DNA of 64,000 nt. Origin: Apostichopus japonicus. Its lineage: Eukaryota; Echinodermata; Holothuroidea; Aspidochirotida; Stichopodidae. Under the pieces are notes generated by a model. It ran no database searches, was not told where the DNA came from, and saw only the letters and a program-made list of their open reading frames with translations. Made by a program: the position numbers and the translations under genes. The DNA lies in the NCBI RefSeq assembly GCF_037975245.1, contig NC_092583.1, positions 6,173,264-6,237,263 on the forward strand. Direction: 5' to 3'. Shown here one piece after another: positions 39,522 to 53,306 of the stretch. Every line of letters begins with the position of its first letter. The stretch's first letter is position 1.

Positions 39522-40373
39522 CTGGAATGTAAAATGGAAAGTAATATTCTGGAATAAGCAATAAGCCAACCGACTTAGGAAAAAAAATTCACCGTTCATA
39601 TGAGTATATTTAATGTAACACTAGAGACAAAATCCAAGTTTTACAAGCAAATTCCACTGTACACACCATATAGTAAGATTACCCCCAAAAAACTGCCCAT
39701 GGTTACAGAATTTTGACTTGTAACAGAAGTACTTCATTGGTCTAATATACACATTTTAGTATTACTTTTCCTTGACTGGATGTAGGCAATGAGATCATAT
39801 TGGTACATGCATGTAAGCCACAAACACAGAGGGTTATCATTGGCCCACTCTTTCTGGTTTATAAGCATTTCCGCAAGGTCCCCCTTGTGCTGAATGTATT
39901 AGCTTGTATATTTTCTGATGCTTATAGGGCCTACATAGTTTGCAAGACTAGGTTGCACACAACAAATAAGGTACTGTTGTAACAAAGTAATCATTCTTCT
40001 AGCTAGATTCAAGTATATACCGATACCAGTGGAATTAAACTACCAACCATAATGAGGCCGATGTGACTCTGTTGCACTGAAAACTTAGACAAATTCCTAA
40101 CATATGAAAAAGTAAAAATGTGATTGTACAAAAGTATTTTACAGTTCCAAACTTACGTGTAGTCTTCACAATGTTAACAGTTCCATTTGCTCAAAAATAC
40201 ACATAAGAGAAAGTCAATTCACTGAAATGTGATAACTATCAGCAGCAATAGTATAGTTCTTAGGACAAATAATAATAGTTCTTTTATGAATTTGGAAAAG
40301 TCGTTTCCTCTTTTAATTTGTAACCTGCCTCAGTCTTATTGAATGAGTTTTCATGTTTATCCTTGTAACTTAC

Positions 40374-40548
40374 TTCTAATGCCTCTCTCTCAAATTGTTT
40401 GAGCTGAAGGCTAAGTTCCAGCCTCATTCTACGGGATGCCCATAGACCTTCTAACTTCCGTCTTCCCTCTTCCAAGCTCTGAAGGATTCCTTCTATATGA
40501 TGACAAGCATCACTGTAGTTAACATTATTAGACTCCATACTGAGTTGG
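40374..40548 (-). CDS. TRIO-like exon 2: spectrin repeat
   Basis: One base completes the split Gly codon, then 58 codons follow, ending in phase 0 before gtaagt. The peptide contains RRKLEGLWASRRMRLELSLQ and KQFEREALE. This is the conserved spectrin pattern of an invariant Trp in helix A followed by an L-x-L-x-x-Q/F-E run. The acceptor is ctttcag. Confidence 0.9.
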
Positions 40549-41404
40549 CTGAAAGTAAAGGAAAAGAGAAAGATGTTTGAACAAACTTTTTCCTGTTATG
40601 TTGATCATAGATTTGTGTCGTCACTTGGATGGGCTACTATTTACATAGTGCTGATAGTCTACTCCTTCTTTTGTAGTCGATTAATCACTTAGCTCTTCTC
40701 GGGATTCCTTGATTATCACTGTCATTTTACATTGCAGAAACAGTCAAAACAAATCTTTCTCCATGTGTGGTGTCTGATGTTAAAACATCTACCAAACAAA
40801 AACTGTGAACAACTTTCAATCCACAACGTTTTCTTAAAATCCTTCATAGTAAATCAAAACCTTTTGAATGAATCTAACGAGGCTACTACAAATACTAGCA
40901 ATAATAAAAGCAAACCTGCAAACAATGAATAGATGTAACACCTTGTAGCAGTGTGATGATTAGTATGCAAGAGTTTTCTGTGGAGGGGCGTTCAACGTTC
41001 TAGGCTAGGCTCTAGCCTAGCGCGATAACAGGCACATATTTGCACATTGAAATTAAACTACACCGCAATCGACACACTCGATCAGACATCCTATAAATGT
41101 GAACCAGGCCAGAAATGAGGTAATTGTATCATGAAGGAATGACAAATACTTTGGCAATTGTAGTAGATTAAGAACTTACGAAATTGCGATTATGTGCAAT
41201 GCTCAAACATTGAATGCTGCACTGCAGAAAAAGCGTATTACTGACAAGCAAACGCATGAATCTAACTGGGGCAGGTGCTTGCCGATTTTTAACACAGTAC
41301 TAGCTAGTAACTAGCTGGTCACAGGGGTCGATGAACTGTACATAAACTTAGTGATGAAATACAACAGTTGGAGGCTGAGCCAGTTGTTACTACCGGAATT
41401 TATT

Positions 41405-43283
41405 AAGAAATACTGTACATTTTATCACAATATTGCCAGTGCTAGAAAAGACTCCTTCGGAAGGTACCGAAGTTGTGGGAATACCAAACAACTTTTGGCC
41501 AAAAGGGCACAATGGGGATAAACATACTGGTGCTTAAGCCAACATTCCAATGGATTTTCGCGTATGGCTAACCGTTTGTCACTTAAATATCAATCCACCT
41601 CCTTTCCAACAACCACCGAATGATCAACAGCTCCCTCGTTTTGAGATTCCTCTGCAAATAAATCATCAAACAAGGAACCCATTGCATGTAGCATTGATTT
41701 TGACTATATGAGGGAGTGGGGAATGGGGCAGGGGCGGAGGTAGCTGCGGCGTCTTCTGCAGCATTTGCCTTGGCTCCAGCCAGTGACTCTTATTGGTTTC
41801 GTAGAGTAGAGTGCATATGCCCTCCTACGGACGTTCAGTAGCTGCCTTCAGCTTAAATCCCTGTTTAATGTCAGGATACAATCCAGGATGATTAGCCAAG
41901 TGGGGCAAAGTCTTAAATCTTGGATCGAACACTGACGCAATGTTTAAAAGTTCACACAGGCTTTCCTGGTCATATCTTTTCCAGGTCATTGCGAGTGGCC
42001 GTTCTCAAGATAGACACTGTTTCATTTTCATTTTGCGTTGTTTTTGTTGAGTTCATCTATTGACGGATCAGAGGCAAGGTGGCTGAAATACAAGGAAACT
42101 TTTCAGTGGATATGGCCTGTGTCGCTATTTGAAATGGCCGCAGTACTTGCACAATAACTTCCATGTTTGACCAATCTCCTGCAGAAAGTTCTAAGTGTAA
42201 AAGTTTTTCTCCATGATAACAGCATAGATTGCTGGCTGCTGCTCCATTGCCGGTGCGATCATATCAAATGTACTATTCCATCGAGTTTGACAATCGTTGA
42301 TTATCTCGTGCTCAGCAATGCCAAGTAGCTTTTGTTTGTCCTTAAGAAGATACCTGTCTTTTGATGAGGTATGAAAATGTGCCACGTTACTCTTCAGAGG
42401 AGAGATAATTTTACTAACAATTCTCCCACTCTGTAACCCCTTTTGGACAGCAAGTTTAAGGTGTGCACCAGACAAGGGATATGAGCAATGCCATCTAATA
42501 GACGGATGCTGTTAATAGCTGCTGATGCTTTGTACAAGCCTTTACCGACGTTAAAGGCACCTCAAAGTCGTCAAGGCATTTTTTCAATGCTTTGGCCAGA
42601 TTTTCACTATTATGACTTTCTTTAAGTTCTCTTGTTTGCAACACTGACGATTTCTGTTCCCACTTACTGTTTAACCAGTGGGATGTTATGCTAATGTACG
42701 CATCTGTGGCAAAGGAAGTCCAACAGTCTGTGGTGAGGCTTACGCTCTTTGTGTGCTCTAATACTTCAACTAACATTGTACAATTCATATCGTAAAGTTT
42801 AACCATATGGTTTTCAATGGTTAGTTGATGTGGAACAGTATATCTTTTCTCACAAATATTCATTATGCTCAAAAATCCCGGGTCACTGACAATGTACAAA
42901 GGTCTCATGTCCTTGGCTACCCACTGTACAATTGAATCTGTAATTTCACAAGCCCTTTTGTATGATGAAGGCAGTTTCTCCACATTTGTCTTGCTTATGA
43001 ACTGAAGCAAAGAACTCTGGGTATTACTTGTTCCTGGGCTAGGGGATGTCACAGTGGCGATGGATGGTTGTTGCCGTTCAATTGCCTGATATTCGGATGG
43101 ATGAACAAACCACAAATGATTTTTCATACCACTAGTGTTTTTGTGATATTTTAAAACAGTTTTGCACAAGCAGCAAACAGTAAAATCCTTCTTCACTTCT
43201 CCATCGATTTTCTGAAAACCGAAGTGAACCCAGTATTTGCTTGAAACCGTGCGAGAAATCGGCGAAACTATTTCAAAGTCCAA
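41405..43283 (-). pseudogene. hAT-superfamily transposase pseudogene (ZBED-like)
   Basis: From ATG 43283 a 262-codon frame begins with a BED zinc finger (about residues 18-65; WVHF, CCLC, then the His pair in MKNHLWFVH). It continues into the hAT catalytic fold with SVSLTTDCWTS. The frame stops at 42495. A second frame (42475-42191) carries LKLAVQKGL and TRWNSTFDM. Further broken frames give VLRPFQIATQAIS (about 42120), LNIASVFDPRFKTLPHL (about 41930) and the C-terminal dimerisation region with TSVPSEGVFSSTGNI (about 41430-41470). Stops and frameshifts throughout make it inactive. Element ends were not resolved. Confidence 0.9.
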
Positions 43284-44035
43284 AGGCTAGCCATACCGAA
43301 AGAAATCCCTCAGGGAAAAGAACAAAGAACTCAAAAGCAGAGTGGATATACCGATACAGTCATAAACCGTGATAGGTTACAGGAAACCCCAATTTTTTGT
43401 GTATTAGTTTAAATAGCATTAAAATGAAAAACTTGCACCCCTTGACAGCATTAGGACACCATGTGTATCGGGCTTAACTTGAAAACAAGGCCGATGGTTT
43501 TAAATATTTACCACACACTGCAGCGGAACTAAGGACTATTGACCAATGACAGCGATCTAATGACTCTCTTATATTATGAATTCATTAATGGTCCGCGAAC
43601 ATCACGAACATGTCGAAGCTTCTCGCTATGCATGTGGCATGCACTGATCACTTGAAACTAAACTCCCTGAAGAGGAAACCTGAGAAATGACTGCAATAAG
43701 TACAACACCACAAACAGTGCCACAGCAAAGCAATATTCAGCTTTGTGCATATCTTTAGCTGGAGACTGTTAAGACACTTTGCATCCTTGGACAAAGTTCA
43801 AATAGATCAAGTTTTTATTTCATAAGATCAAATTATTGATAAAAAGCTTTATACTTTCAGTTAAATATCCTTATCAACACCTTATATTATGGACTGCTTC
43901 AAATTAGTGGAATTAATTTGAATGTGCAGATGTTATGATTTAACACTTCTTAACAATTGTGTTAACGGAGAAAGGTCATGAAATGTCCATTTCAAAGGAA
44001 GATAACCTGAAGTAAACTACTTGTGGATAGCGTCG

Positions 44036-46605
44036 TGCGGTAGTCGGATTTCACACACAGTGTTGCAACATGAATACCGGTATCGTAACTACAACCGGTA
44101 TTTTCCTCAACTTTCATCTATGGTTCAAAGCACTTAGTTACGAGACTCAATGACATACATTCCATACGGATAGCGTACAGTACCGCTCACGTATAACTGG
44201 ACATGTGTACGCGCACATGATCGTATAAAGATGTATAAACAAGTACAATCGCGTATAAACTCGTTGACAAACAAATTGCCGCCATGTTCCACGGAGGATA
44301 AGTTTACTTTGAATAGTTGGCAACATTTTGAAGAAATAGTGTTACTGAGCGTTTCTTGTGTCAATTTTTATAATTTACCATTGGTTCCAACAGAATGAAA
44401 AGAAAAAAAACTTCCACCCAACAACTTTGAAGCAGGGCCGGTTAAAAACAAAACATGTTTCTCGTCCGCGCAATGGGCCTCCTTTTTCCCGATTCCCAAG
44501 TTTCTATTCGGATTACAAGAAATCTAAACTATCCTTAAAAATTATCTTGTAAAGGTTGCCATATATTCCAAACTAGTATTAGCTCATGAAAAGAAGAAAA
44601 ATGGCCGCCCGTTTTTTTTTTTCAGATCTCAGTATGAGAAACATGTATTTTATTTGGATAATAGAACAGCTTTCGTTAATGTGGTTAAGTTAATATTTTC
44701 CTACCCTAGCTGTATGTCGATTTTATAAAACCTTCATGAAAACAGACTTGTATGAAAATGGATTTTGAAGCTCAGTCAACAATTTAACAAATGCTTACCG
44801 TTAAATACTGGCGTCAAACAATACATTTCGTATTTATTCCAATAAAGATCCACAAAGGATAAAAATGCTAAGTAGAGCTTACTAAAGAGAAATAGAAACT
44901 GCATGTACATCACTGTACATCGTCATTTTAAGTATCCAAATACTATACAAAGAGATTGAGTTCACCGAAACACCCCTTTTCCCTACCACCTGAGGAAAAC
45001 CGTCTTTTATAAATTATACTAGTAGGCCTACCATACAGTACTTTACATTTGATACAAAAGTTACTTCTACAACAGCTTCCCAACATTTGTGTGTGTCGCA
45101 ATAGTTTAAGTTTTAACCGATCAGCGCAGTACCATTAATAATTTGCATATTACACCAAAATTTACACTTGGCGTCCAGATGGCGGGAAAATGTACCATCA
45201 TGTTCAATGTGTTGTGTCATTCCCATGGTGCAATGAACTTGGGCAAGTTCGAATGTCGATGACCTATTTATGTTCCGTGACCAAAGTCAATGGGAATTAT
45301 GTGTGTAAAAAATCAGGTTTTTCCACTTGTAACATATATAGAAGTTTTACGTAAGCGGAGCGAATATCAGGGCGGCTCGTTGATTGTGAGGAAGCACTTA
45401 TCTAATCATCAATATTTGTGAAAAATATCGTACGGTTTTTTTTTTCAGAAAATATTTTGACTAGTAATTGGAAACTCAAAGTATCAAGAAGTACTGGGTC
45501 TAAACTTTATCATTGCATTTTGGGGGAAGTCAGATCTTCAAGTGCAAAATATTGTTTTTTCATTTAAGGTTATCGTGGTTTTCTTGCGAGGTGTATACGG
45601 CGTAACTTTCGATGTAGGCTTAGAGGTAGGATCGGCCAATGCCTACCTAGTTCTCATGAATTGTTACCTACATTCAATTTAATTTAAAATCACTGAGCAT
45701 GTCGGATAGACAGGACTCGACTTACTACTACTACTTCAAGTTCAAAAGTTCACAATGAAAAGTTTTTAACTATCAACAAGTCTATGTGTTTGGAACTTCA
45801 GACAATAATAATGTAACATATAGGGGCTACTGTACGTAAATACAGGATTATAAACTACATACATAAGAATAGTACAGATTTATTTATATCGTTAATCGGC
45901 TGTTGTTTACTCCAAAAAATAAACAGTACTTTCAATACGTACAATATCAATCTTCGTACAAAAGTTCTTAAAAATTAAAAAAATAGCGAAAGATAACTAT
46001 AAATGACATCGTGGAACCCCCGCGTTAATAAACGAATCCATTTCATTACAGCATCAAATCTCAAGTACCGCACTGCACTGTGTACCAGTACCGTACCCTA
46101 GGCTATAAAAATATACAGTCCCGTGCGAAGATGGATTTAAACTGGATATACTCCCTTCGGTTTTGGCTCAAAATTTATTAAATCGTTATAATTATTATAA
46201 CAAAATGTGGTGAAATGCATAAGAGTAAGATTTTGTACATGGGAACCTTCACAATCATCGTTTGAAGGAAGAATAAATAACAAAAATTTCAGAATAACTT
46301 TGAGGTCCCGTAACATGCTGAGCCTAAGTAACGTTCGATATTTGGTGTAGCCTAGGTCCAAATTACTATGTGAAAAGTTAATTTGTTAATATATAGGTCT
46401 AGGCTAGTACATAGGCCTAAATTTATCAGATATTATTCAAACTAAGAACACAGAAACCAGAAATAAACGTGTTTTCATTTCTTTATTTCAAATAGTCACA
46501 CGTAGATATTTTTATTATGTATGTTCGGAATTCCCTGGAATGATACCGAAACGAATGTAATAACGGGTTGTTTTCCCCAATACCTGTAGTATTTACATCA
46601 TATAT
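44036..46605. mobile_element. Dispersed element, longer copy (partner at 18755-20003)
   Basis: The start tttcacacacagtgttgcaa then catgaataccggtatcg matches the shorter copy's left end. The segment from about 45738 to 46605 matches its right part in the same order (gttaatcggctgttgtt, gcatcaaatctcaagtaccg, tggtgtagcctaggtccaaa). The unmatched middle (about 44160-45735) is unique to this copy and shows no long ORF. It is probably an autonomous-derived or composite element, now decayed. Confidence 0.75.
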
Positions 46606-46969
46606 ATTCCATCACTGCTAATGACAAATACATGTGACATGACTCACACACAACCTCAAGCTATTGGCATCTCTAACATTATGAGACCCAAGACAGGGCC
46701 ACTATTATCACACACTGATCTTATAATGACTATCAGAATCATCTATGTGTGCTCATTAGGCTGGATCAACCAAACAACACTGACTGTTACCTTCTACACA
46801 GGTACTTAATTTACAGTTTCTCCCCACCATGTCAGTATCATAGCAACATCACACCTTGTGTCTTTGAGATAAACCATATCCTTGTTTTACTTGGGTATAA
46901 CATAACAACTTGCATCTATCTAACCCAAATGTTTGAATATCTTCTGATTCATAAGACTGTCAAACAATT

Positions 46970-47212
46970 TCAGGCTGTAAAAATAATAACAATCATTTAT
47001 TCTTATATACTGCCTTACATAAAAAATATCACATATCACTGCCTTACATAAAAAATATTACATAAAAAATATCACATTCATAAGACTGTCAAACAATTTC
47101 AGGCTGTAATAATAATAACAATCATTTATTCTTATATACTGCCTTACATAAAAAATATCACAAAAAATATCACATATATACTGCCTTACATAAAAAATAT
47201 CACAATTGAAAT
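46970..47212. repeat. Local short duplication cluster
   Basis: The phrase tgccttacataaaaaatatc recurs with small changes. A larger block (cataagactgtcaaacaatt, then tcaggctgtaa-taataac and cttatatactgc) is duplicated in tandem at about 46950 and 47070. It looks like slippage or local duplication. Confidence 0.8.
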
Positions 47213-47440
47213 TCCTTACAGAATAGTTAATGATCGTCCTGCTAAATGCTCTGTTTGCACAGTAATTTGGGGATGGATCATTTGGGATAATTTTGTCTAA
47301 TCTGGTCTGTTTCTTGCTTTGTTTGTGTCATTTGTTCCAGTTGGAGATTTTCTGTGCCTCATAATATTTCCCAATATACAGCTTGTTTGCATGGACTGAA
47401 GGGGTTAAAATCAAGTCACATACATTAAAACAGAGACAGA

Positions 47441-48160
47441 CGAGAGGGCACCACAGATTGGGTAGAATTCTTTAGCTTAATGAGAGGGCACCACAGATTG
47501 GGTAGAATTCTTTAGCTTAATGAGAGGGCACCACAGATTGGGTAGAATTCTTTAGCTTAATGAGAGGGCACCACAGATTGGGTAGAATTCTTTAGCTTAA
47601 TGAGAGGGCACCACAGATTGGGTAGAATTCTTTAGCTTAATGAGAGGGCACCACAGATTGGGTAGAATTATTTAGCTTAATGAGAGGGCACCACAGATTG
47701 GGTAGAATTCTTTAGCTTAATGAGAGGGCACCACAGATTGGGTAGAATTATTTAGCTTAATGAGAGGGCACCACAGATTGGGTAGAATTCTTTAGCTTAA
47801 TGAGAGGGCATCACAGATTGGGTAGAATTCTTTAGCTTAATGAGAGGGCACCACAGATTGGGTAGAATTATTTAGCTTAATGAGAGGGCACCACAGATTG
47901 GGTAGAATTCTTTAGCTTAATGAGAGGGCACCACAGATTGGGTAGAATTCTTTAGCTTAATGAGAGGGCACCACAGATTGGGTAGAATTCTTTAGCTTAA
48001 TGAGAGGGCACCACAGATTGGGTAGAATTCTTTAGCTTAATGAGAGGGCACCACAGATTGGGTAGAATTCTTCAGCTTAATGAGAGGGCACCACAGATTG
48101 GGTAGAATTCTTTAGCTTAATGAGAGGGCACCACAGATTGGGTAGAATTCTTTAGGTCAA
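47441..48160. repeat. 40-bp minisatellite, 18 copies
   Basis: The unit is tgagagggcaccacagattg followed by ggtagaattctttagcttaa. Eighteen head-to-tail units of exactly 40 bp are almost identical, differing mainly by gaattc/gaatta and by a single c/t change (ccacag/tcacag). The last unit ends tttaggtcaa. An EcoRI recognition sequence recurs in most units. Confidence 0.98.
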
Positions 48161-48529
48161 TCACCCACAATTGAGTCTGCTCCCTGAGATCCCTGGCCAA
48201 CAAAGAACTCATTTGCTTCTGAAAATATTGACATGGTTTTTGACATATAGGTTCAAGATTTTTTTGTCACAAACTTTTGTCAATATATTGCATATTTATG
48301 TAGTATATTATTGCACAGTAGGGTGATGTGTGGATAATGTGAGGAAAGTTAAAATACTAATGCAGGTCACTTAAAGCAGATAAATTGCTTTGGGTAACTG
48401 TTGATCACTTACGACAGGGGTTCATAATAGTTGTGAGCAAGTACTAGAACTTTTAAGGGCGTGTTCTTGTGCATTCGAGATCTATAAATAGTATTTTCTA
48501 CAAAACTTAAGATTAATTTTACTTTGCAT

Positions 48530-48914
48530 TGATTTCTGACATCACAGCGTATTCATAGCCTTTTAACATTTTAACAGACGCTATGTAAGGGAGTTGCATA
48601 CCATACAGTAGTATACATTGTGTGATGTCTAGGCCAGAATATATGGTAACTAGTCTACAGCAAAATATGACAGTCATTTTGTTGTTGTATATTATTAACA
48701 GGTTTCATCATTATTTACCTATCACTATAGGCTTCCGTTGTGCACAAGCCAATGTGCTGTCAAGGTTCATTATAGTTAAGTATTATGTGTTCCTGTAGTG
48801 GTATATTAAAGCGAATGTTAACATGGAGGACTGCAGGGACGCAGGTGTTCTGAACGGACGCAAACAATTTTAAGACGTTGCGTCCCGTGGATGCAACTTT
48901 TAAAATCCTAGTAA
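48530..48914 (-). repeat. Dispersed repeat, inverted relative to 62323-62744
   Basis: The reverse complement of this stretch matches the other copy in order: gttactaggattttaaaagt, cgcaaacaatttt/attgtttgcgtc, ctacaggaacacataatact and gtcagaaatca-like ends. Divergence is moderate, with small indels. The shared short open frame (IPLQEHIILNYNEP versus IPLQEHTILSYNDP) reflects shared DNA, not a proven protein. Confidence 0.8.
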
Positions 48915-51900
48915 CACTGTAATGTATTGTGACTTTGGGTCCAGCAGTGGATGTGACATACTGCACAGTACATGTCAATGACAAGCTTATGAGAAAATTA
49001 GCCTGATATCCATATATACTTATATCTACACTAAACTATAGGCTCTACACTAAACTATAGGCTCCATAGGCCTTTATTTAATCCATAACTATTTTATGAC
49101 ATGTGTAGGGTAAACCTTATACACCAGCTTATCATACAATCTTAAATTATTACAAAGGCCTCAACCAGATTTGCACAGCACTTGCAATAAATAGTGGACC
49201 TCATTGAGGCATAAAAACATTATGCACACAATCATTTCCTGCTCATTACAAAAATTTGGATTATTGAGATTAAAGGCTTAACAGACAATCGAATGTCACC
49301 ACTACACTGGAAGAAGAACAAATTATATCAAGACTTATTGAGCACAGGATTGAATGTGTGCTTTTCACTCCATAATGCAATTACCAACTTTCCCGTTAAT
49401 ATGACTCGGTATGAGCTCCCTGCTTGGAGTAGTTCACAATGGATGCTTGCAGTAGTAGGCTGAGCATCACTTTATATGATTAGTTCCAAATTAACCAATT
49501 GTGATATAAACATCTAAGAAATACTAGGGTTGTTGCATATTATGATATTATCAAGATATATCGAGGAGTCTTTGCTCCGGACAGCATTTGTCAAAGCAGC
49601 TGAAAGATACTGTATCACAATATTTGAATCACGAACACAAAACAAGACATTTAACTAATGAACTCAAAGCAATATTCATCACCACATGCTTCCCAGATTT
49701 CACTGGCAACAAAATATTACTTCCAAAAATGAGTTACTCTTGAAAGTTCACAACATCCCATGACAAATGCACACGGTCAATCACAGCACGCAATAACAAT
49801 AACCAGAATGTTAGTAGTTTACCAGTTTTTCATAATTGTCAGTTAGAATTTAAGTTTTCCTAAGCAGGCTTCATTTTAACTTGAGCGTATCTGCCATCCA
49901 CTGGGCAAGCCAACCCAACCCAGTCGGTAAAAATCTATTTCCCATAACATGGTGTAAATTCTTTTATGCATGATGATTACGAAAGACGTTTAAATGACAT
50001 GTTGTTTCTAGCTGTTTTTGGCTGTCAAAATAAGTAACTGTTATTTGCCATTGTACACTTCATATCATGACAAACTTTTGTAATAAATTAAGAATCAGTT
50101 GAAAGCTGGAAAGAATGATAACATCTATGTACAGCATGATATAATCTCAATACCTGGTATACATATTGAAATTAAAATGGCTTCATAATTCACTGTGAAT
50201 TTTATTATTTTCCATTTAATCATTTCCTATCCAACTTCAGTATGCACAAAGCTCACTGTATGATTATTCTAAGCAGACATGTAGCAGCTGCATATATTCC
50301 AAGAGTCAGTTTCCTGCATATAAATCTGCCTAGCACTTACTGCATAAATTTAAATTCCCATCAGTTACTACATGTTATCTGTTTAACCTACTTAAAACAG
50401 ACCGTATAAAATTGAATATTTGCCTGTGCATTATGCTCCTATAGACTGGAACAATGTAAGTCATGTTCTGAAAAACACAAATGAAATTCTCACAGCCACA
50501 ATGATGCAAGCATAATCACTTACAATCATGCAAAATCTGACTTTATGACCCACATACCCCCCATACAGAGATTACTATGTATCACGCAGATACTTCATTA
50601 CATTGATATTTATATCAATGTTTGATCACAATAACAACACCTTTGGTTTATTTGTATTAAACGATAACAAGGCCTTAAAAGTTGCAATGTGGGATTTAGT
50701 TAGTAAGCACATACTGTAGACTTCTAATGTTTCCCTTCAAGAGCAATCTAAATTTATACCAACCAACCACCTTTCGTATCTGTATTTTTCTGTGCATTTT
50801 TTCCATTCTGTTTAGAAAGCAATGCAGGCTAATAAACCTATGTTCAGTTCTCTTGTTACAAATTTGTACATCAGTTTGTACATACATCAAATGTCCACAA
50901 AAAATAAATAAAACTTTACATTGAATATGTTCTCAGGCCAAAGTATGGCATGTTCTAGTTTGTGCATTGGACTGTTCAGACAATATCTAAACAAAGTTTT
51001 ACATTGTTATTTAATTACCTCAAATAATTCACTAATAACTGTTAATAAAGATTTGTTTTTGTTTTTCCACACATCTAAACATCATGTCACTTTCCCTCCA
51101 GTGTAGCCTCCTGTGTCTTTGCAGCTTGGAGGTGATTCCTGGACAAGAGTTTGCATAATGTGCAGCATTACCAACACAACAGTAGAATAATTAAACACTG
51201 AGACAATATCATCAGCTGATAACATGACCACTCATATGTATTTCAGATTCATTTCTTTTCTGATTATGATCACAAGTTACAGATTTAACTTGTTTCTAGT
51301 CACCATTTAAAAAAAAAACTGATGAGAACTATTAAATCCAATAAGCAGATAAGAAGGACCCTTGCTTGATACTTCTGAGTCACAAAACATCATAAAAACC
51401 ATAAAATCATGTACATCTGGAAACATATGTAATTTCACCCTGTGAGCTTCTTTAACAAAGATATCCTTAAACTCACTTAACATTCATTTGGAAACCAATC
51501 TCCTTGAACAGAGAATTCCTGACTGGATGTCACATTCCACATGTTAGCTTTATTCATGATTTCAACACATGAAACGGTCAAATTACAGGAAAAATTAGTT
51601 ATCTACAAAATATTTAGCCTAGAGAGCAAACTCTTCATCATCTTTATATATCATTTATGTGTCAATTACTTAGCCCTTCCTTTAGCCTTGCCCCCCTCCT
51701 CAAGAATTTGTATTTGTTGAAGTTGTACAGTATATCTCTATCTTCACATGACAGTATCATTGCATATCATCTGCAGTTAAACACAGTCCACAGATCTAAA
51801 ACTGTGTAAACTGAATGCTGAATTCCAGACACCATGCTTGAAGCAAATCTAGATAGCTATATTGTAATAACAGAGCAAGGAATTTAATTACATAGATTTA

Positions 51901-52623
51901 TTCAAAGGTTATGTAGACTCCAGTTGAGAGCAACAAACAGGTAGAATAAAGTTGAACTTACCCCTCTAAGGGTCCATTGGACTAGATATATTACTTATAG
52001 GTAAAGTAACTAGCAGTTGGCTCTTTGTAGTTCTGTCAGCTGTTCTCTACTGTGAGAAGCAATGCCAGTAATATTTACACAGTAACATAGCAGCATGGTT
52101 GTTTAAGGATAAAAGTTGCATCATCAATGTGTATTCTTCCTTCAACAAATTCAAGCTTCTAAGACACCAGAGCAAATAACTCAAACAAATCTTCCTAGCT
52201 GTTAAAGTTGATCATTCCACCATTACCGTATTGAAGAGAGTTGCTGAGCTCAGTGTAGTAAGACTGGGTGAATATATATATCCGAGGAGGCTTTCAAGGT
52301 AACAAACCTTGATCAGCACATATTAAGGTGAGGTGCACTGTAACGTGTGATAACAAGTAGATTAAAGAGGTTTTACTCTTGGATGCAATCTGGATGGCAG
52401 TGTTGACTGAATATCAAACTGCAGTAAATTAACAAGTGCACTCAACATTGGTGACAGTATTAAACAAATCTGAAGAATTTTCTAAAAAAGCCCAATAACT
52501 CACTGCCTTCAAGAGATCTGTCAGACCCAGCTTAGAAAGAATTGGTAACTGAAGTCATTTCAGACCTCAAGTCTTCTGAGAATCTCTTTACTCTAACACC
52601 ACCAGAAAACTTAGGTTAACAGT

Positions 52624-52700
52624 AGTGTTGCACCATTTATCAGCATGCATTAAACGGTATCAGTATCGGTATCGGTAAAATTAGCATCATTTACAGATAG
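52624..52700. mobile_element. Solo hAT-type terminus
   Basis: The sequence tagtgttgcaccatttatca, followed by cggtatcagtatcggtatcg and gtaaaatt, resembles the left end of the element at 53307. The matching right end was not found before that element, so this is a truncated or diverged relative. Confidence 0.6.
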
Positions 52701-53306
52701 TTCGCAACCTACATTGCTTGAACATTAAAAACAAACTTGTTGGAGGTAAGTTTAAAATATTTTGGTCTATATACCAATCTCCATTTTGTGGCATTTCAAT
52801 GCAATTTAAATCACATTATGGCACTTACACAACCCAGTTAAGGCTGCACTGGTTGTTTTGAACAAACCGCCACACAATGTGGCTGCTGGAAGCAGCACAT
52901 CACCAAAGCAACTTGTCTCATTTAATCAGTGTCACTGATTGTGCAAGCTTTGACTGGTTAGTCACAACTCATAGATACTTATACAGTGAGAGCAAAGTTC
53001 TCAGTAAGAATCAAAGAACATTGTACAAACTTCATGTTCTAGTAGGCCGTACTTGCAAATTCAAGTAACAAATAAACATCATATATTCATACCTTGGAAT
53101 AAATACCACAACCCCTACAAAATGCCCTGCCCAGTCCCTCCTATCCTCCTCTATGTGGTGCAACTGACAAATTTCCTTGTTGGGAAATTAACAAGAGGTT
53201 GTTGCTCAGTTGTCACATCAATGTTAGGATGTGGTTTATGTAAGTGACGCAATTGGCGAAATTGTTGCTGTGTTTGCTGAACTATACACAATTGGGTAGT
53301 GAAAAG

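Noticed and set aside
41729-41745. caggggcggaggtagc as a hAT terminal repeat
   Set aside because: On the minus strand it lies in a frame encoding an Ala/Pro-rich spacer between recognisable hAT transposase segments, so it is part of the pseudogene body.
47441-48160. CRISPR-like array
   Set aside because: Units are contiguous 40-bp repeats without unique spacers, in an animal genome. It is a minisatellite.
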